This document shows positions 6,027 through 7,813 of a stretch of 7,813 bases of DNA, one piece after another; positions within the stretch are counted from its first letter, which is position 1, and every line of letters starts with the position of its first letter. The translations under genes and the position numbers were made by a program. The DNA is from Oceanospirillaceae bacterium UBA7410 (lineage in GTDB: Bacteria; Pseudomonadota; Gammaproteobacteria; Pseudomonadales; Balneatricaceae), in NCBI GenBank assembly GCA_002470565.1, contig DKMQ01000031.1:13256-21068 (forward strand). Reading direction: 5' to 3'. Under the pieces are notes generated by a model, which was not told where the DNA came from, did no database searches, and was given only the letters and a program-made list of their open reading frames with translations.

Positions 6027-6819
6027 GAAACCGATCACCTTTTTATTTTTTAGCATTCTTGTGACCAGTAGTACGGTTATTCGGGCCCACGAATTTTGGT
6101 TAGAAGCGCAACCATTCTACCAAAAAACCGACCGAACGACAGAAATTACCATCAATGTTGGCCAGCAAATGGACGGTCAATCACTGCCTAACATTCCTGC
6201 TTGGTATCGACAGTTTGACGCCATAACAAGTGATGGGTTAAAGCCTGTGGGTGGCGAATTGGGGCGTGATCCAGCAGGGTATGTAAGTATTAAAACACCT
6301 GGAGTTTATGCTATTGGTTATGAAAGCATGAAAAAATCCGTTACTTTAAAGCCAGAAAAGTTCACACAGTACCTAAAACAAGAAGGCTTAGAAAAAATTA
6401 TAAAATATCGTGATCAGCTCAATGAAAGTGAAAAAAATGGCTTTGAGCTCTTCTATCGTAATGTTAAGGCAATCATTAAAGTAGGCGATAAGAATGAACA
6501 TAATTTTTATAACTATGATTTTAATCATCCGTTGAACATAAGCCCACTACAAAACCCCTATGAGCTATCAAAGGGAGACGATTTACGTGTTCAACTGACC
6601 TTTAAGCAAAAGCCAGCGGCAAACTTATTGCTACATGGAAAAATAAAAAATAAACCCGAATTTGATCTTAGTTTGCGCACTGACGCAAAGGGCTATGCCA
6701 CCATACCGTTGGCGCACACGGGAGTTTGGTTGCTTCACACAGTTGAAATGATACGCTCTGAACAACCCAATATAGACTGGGAAAGCTACTGGGCTAGTCT
6801 AACTTTTGAAATTCGCTAA
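6025..6819 (+). CDS. DUF4198 (NikM-like) periplasmic protein, putative metal-binding partner
   Basis: A 264-residue exported protein. Residues 1-21 form a signal peptide ending STVIRA, and the mature chain would begin HEFWLEAQPFY, the conserved opening of DUF4198 (PF10670). The remainder is beta-rich: VGQQMDG (43-49), GYVSIKTPGVYAIGYE (about 86-101), a helical insert around 110-140, then GDDLRVQLTFKQKPA and DAKGYATIPLAHTGVWLLHTVEM, the usual C-terminal Ig-like strand pattern. Family members occur beside or fused to nickel/cobalt uptake components, which is why a metal role is proposed; no direct substrate evidence exists here. I chose ATG 6025 over an in-frame GTG at 5998 (273 residues), which would give a longer, more basic N-region. 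The ribosome binding site is weak for both (AAAAAGA before 6025). It starts within the HupE-like gene's start codon and ends 12 bp from the convergent amidotransferase gene. Confidence 0.85.
   Translation: MKPITFLFFSILVTSSTVIRAHEFWLEAQPFYQKTDRTTEITINVGQQMDGQSLPNIPAWYRQFDAITSDGLKPVGGELGRDPAGYVSIKTPGVYAIGYESMKKSVTLKPEKFTQYLKQEGLEKIIKYRDQLNESEKNGFELFYRNVKAIIKVGDKNEHNFYNYDFNHPLNISPLQNPYELSKGDDLRVQLTFKQKPAANLLLHGKIKNKPEFDLSLRTDAKGYATIPLAHTGVWLLHTVEMIRSEQPNIDWESYWASLTFEIR
6034..6041 (-). promoter_or_regulatory. Ribosome binding site that decides the HupE-like start
   Basis: On the minus strand AAGGTGAT is followed by seven bases and then ATG at 6026. The upstream in-frame ATG at 6056 has no comparable site. 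The element lies inside the DUF4198 coding sequence, across its codons 4-6. Confidence 0.55.
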
Positions 6820-6831
6820 TTTTATAAATAC

Positions 6832-7560
6832 TTAAGGATGTGCCGCTTGACGATAGAAGTTAACCATCCACCCAAATAATAGCTGCATATCAGGGTGGCC
6901 TTCAAGGTTAGCCATACCTTGCGCCCTTAAGGTGGGGTGTTTTGCATAGGTTTCGTAGGACAAAATACCTTCTATCATCTTTGCAGTAAACTCAGGGTGC
7001 CCCTGAATGCCCAACATGTGTGGGTTATATTCCACCATATAGTTTGGGCAAAAGTCACTTTTTGCTAACACTTTTGAGCCACTTGGCAACTGCACAACTT
7101 GGTCTTGGTGAAACACCATAACGTCTATTTTAGACGTTTTAGGCTGCATGTAGGCGGTGTCTGCCACAATGGTGTTGTGAGATAGCCCAATGCCCCAGCC
7201 CTTGCCACTTAGCTCTACCTTACCTCCCAGCACTTGCGCCATAAGCTGATGCCCAAAACAAATGCCTACGGTGGGTTTTTTAGCAGTATCAAGCTGCTTG
7301 ATAAAATCACTTAGCGTGTGAATCCAAGGGATGTCGTCATACACGCCTTCAGGGCTGCCGTTTACTAGCCACACATCACATTGGTCTACAGATTTTGGAA
7401 ACTCTCCCTCATGCACACTAAAGTCTGAAAATGTAATGTTAGGGTCTACTGCCAAAAGCTGTTGTCTAAATATGGCAGAATAATCTAGCCCACCCACAGT
7501 GTCTAAAATATCTTCAAAGCTGTGGCACAGTAAAAGACCAATATGTAAGGGTTTGTTCAT
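6832..7560 (-). CDS. Class I glutamine amidotransferase (GMP synthase-type GATase domain, stand-alone)
   Basis: A 242-residue stand-alone GATase1 domain (PF00117, COG0518). The triad is intact: Cys101 in GICFGHQLMAQVLGG, His188 and Glu190 in IQGHPEF. NGSPEGVYDD (67-76) supplies the oxyanion-side loop, and VFHQDQV (149-155) is the second block usual for this subgroup. There is no ATP-pyrophosphatase domain, so it is not GMP synthase itself. Such free-standing enzymes hydrolyse glutamine or gamma-glutamyl amides for unidentified acceptors. Neighbouring polyamine-type transport suggests a gamma-glutamyl amine hydrolase, but it is not the PuuD/peptidase C26 type, so this is speculative. The ATG at 7560 has no clear Shine-Dalgarno (GGTTAAACCC upstream), and a terminator lies 36 bp upstream. 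Its promoter must therefore be tight against, or inside, the AT-rich flank of that terminator, unless the gene depends on read-through. Confidence 0.88.
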   Translation of the reverse strand: MNKPLHIGLLLCHSFEDILDTVGGLDYSAIFRQQLLAVDPNITFSDFSVHEGEFPKSVDQCDVWLVNGSPEGVYDDIPWIHTLSDFIKQLDTAKKPTVGICFGHQLMAQVLGGKVELSGKGWGIGLSHNTIVADTAYMQPKTSKIDVMVFHQDQVVQLPSGSKVLAKSDFCPNYMVEYNPHMLGIQGHPEFTAKMIEGILSYETYAKHPTLRAQGMANLEGHPDMQLLFGWMVNFYRQAAHP

Positions 7561-7596
7561 GGGTTTAACCGCATCAATAAAAATTAAATTAAAACT

Positions 7597-7628
7597 AAAA
7601 AAAAGACTCCACTTAGAGGAGCCTTTTT
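7597..7628 (-). terminator. Intrinsic terminator after the transporter permease gene
   Basis: On the minus strand AAAAAGGCTCC (7618-7628) pairs with GGAGTCTTTTT (7600-7610), with a 7-nt loop and one A-C mismatch. The run of eight T residues corresponds to the A-run at 7597-7604. It begins 26 bp after the permease stop codon. The plus strand also carries a T-run (7624-7635, broken by one G), so it could work in both directions. Confidence 0.8.
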
Positions 7629-7654
7629 GTTTTTTCCCTGCTTAAGTGTATAAC

Positions 7655-7813
7655 TTAACCTGGGGACATGCCACGTAGCCTTTCACTGCGACGGCGCAAT
7701 AGCTCTAACACGGTGAGCAGCATTATTGACATCACTACTAAGATGCTGGCCACTGCCAAGATAGTAGGGGAGATCTGTTCACGTATACCGGAAAACATTT
7801 GACGAGGAATGGT
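7655..7813 (-). CDS. ABC transporter permease, spermidine/putrescine (PotC/PotI) type, C-terminal end only
   Basis: The minus strand is open from the window edge to the TAA at 7655, encoding the last 52 residues of a binding-protein-dependent permease. TIPRQMFSGIREQISPTI is the characteristic C-terminal segment of PotC/PotI-like polyamine permeases, where the conserved MFSGIR-ISP block precedes the last membrane helix. That helix runs from about Ile18 to Leu38 of the fragment, followed by the basic cytoplasmic tail RRRSERLRG. The N-terminal part, the EAA loop and the rest of the transporter lie beyond the window. The substrate call rests on this short block, so opines or other cationic amines cannot be excluded. 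Its terminator follows directly. Confidence 0.8.
   Translation of the reverse strand, partial: TIPRQMFSGIREQISPTILAVASILVVMSIMLLTVLELLRRRSERLRGMSPG

Noticed and set aside
6027..6056. ATG at 6056 as start of the HupE-like gene
   Set aside because: It lacks a good ribosome binding site, while the ATG at 6026 has AAGGTGAT at ideal spacing and gives a normal signal peptide. It cannot be fully excluded.
1..7813. Mobile element, CRISPR array, phage, toxin-antitoxin or defence island
   Set aside because: No transposase, integrase, regularly spaced repeats, terminal inverted repeats or small toxin-antitoxin pair was seen; gene content and codon use look uniform.

Overview
The window looks like chromosomal sequence from a marine-type gammaproteobacterium (Alteromonadales, Oceanospirillales or Vibrio-like). 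This is inferred from moderately AT-rich coding sequence, GGAG-type ribosome binding sites and gene families common in that group; no rRNA or marker gene fixes the taxon. Ten genes are visible. Eight are complete, and one is cut at each window edge. There is no insertion sequence, phage gene, CRISPR array, tRNA or rRNA.

Left part (1-1379, minus strand): an exported peptide methionine sulfoxide reductase A, cut at the window start, and upstream of it a small alpha/beta-hydrolase lipase/esterase. A divergent control region (1380-1519) follows, holding a good sigma70-type promoter flanked by an 8-bp inverted repeat. It drives a two-gene unit to the right (1520-2623): a PaiB-family FMN-binding protein and a GNAT acetyltransferase. 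This pairing recalls the paiAB locus of Bacillus. A bulged hairpin closes this unit, immediately before a COG2509 FAD-dependent oxidoreductase (2742-4355). Then comes a small MAPEG-family membrane protein (4461-4880) preceded by a Fur-box-like palindrome.

Right part: a HupE/UreJ-type membrane protein (4887-6026, minus) and a periplasmic DUF4198 protein (6025-6819, plus) are divergent, and their most likely start codons overlap within one CATG. There is therefore no intergenic space for promoters. Both are predicted to be exported and trimmed so that the mature chain begins with histidine, which together with family knowledge suggests a transition-metal handling pair. A convergent class I glutamine amidotransferase (6832-7560, minus) follows. 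An intrinsic terminator then separates it from the C-terminal end of a polyamine-type ABC transporter permease (7655-7813, minus).

Most genes are housekeeping or accessory metabolic genes. The parts most worth a second look are the HupE/DUF4198 pair, the PaiB-GNAT unit with its operator-like repeat, and the hairpin and Fur-like elements ahead of two poorly characterised genes. I see no clear evidence of a wholly new defence or mobile system.
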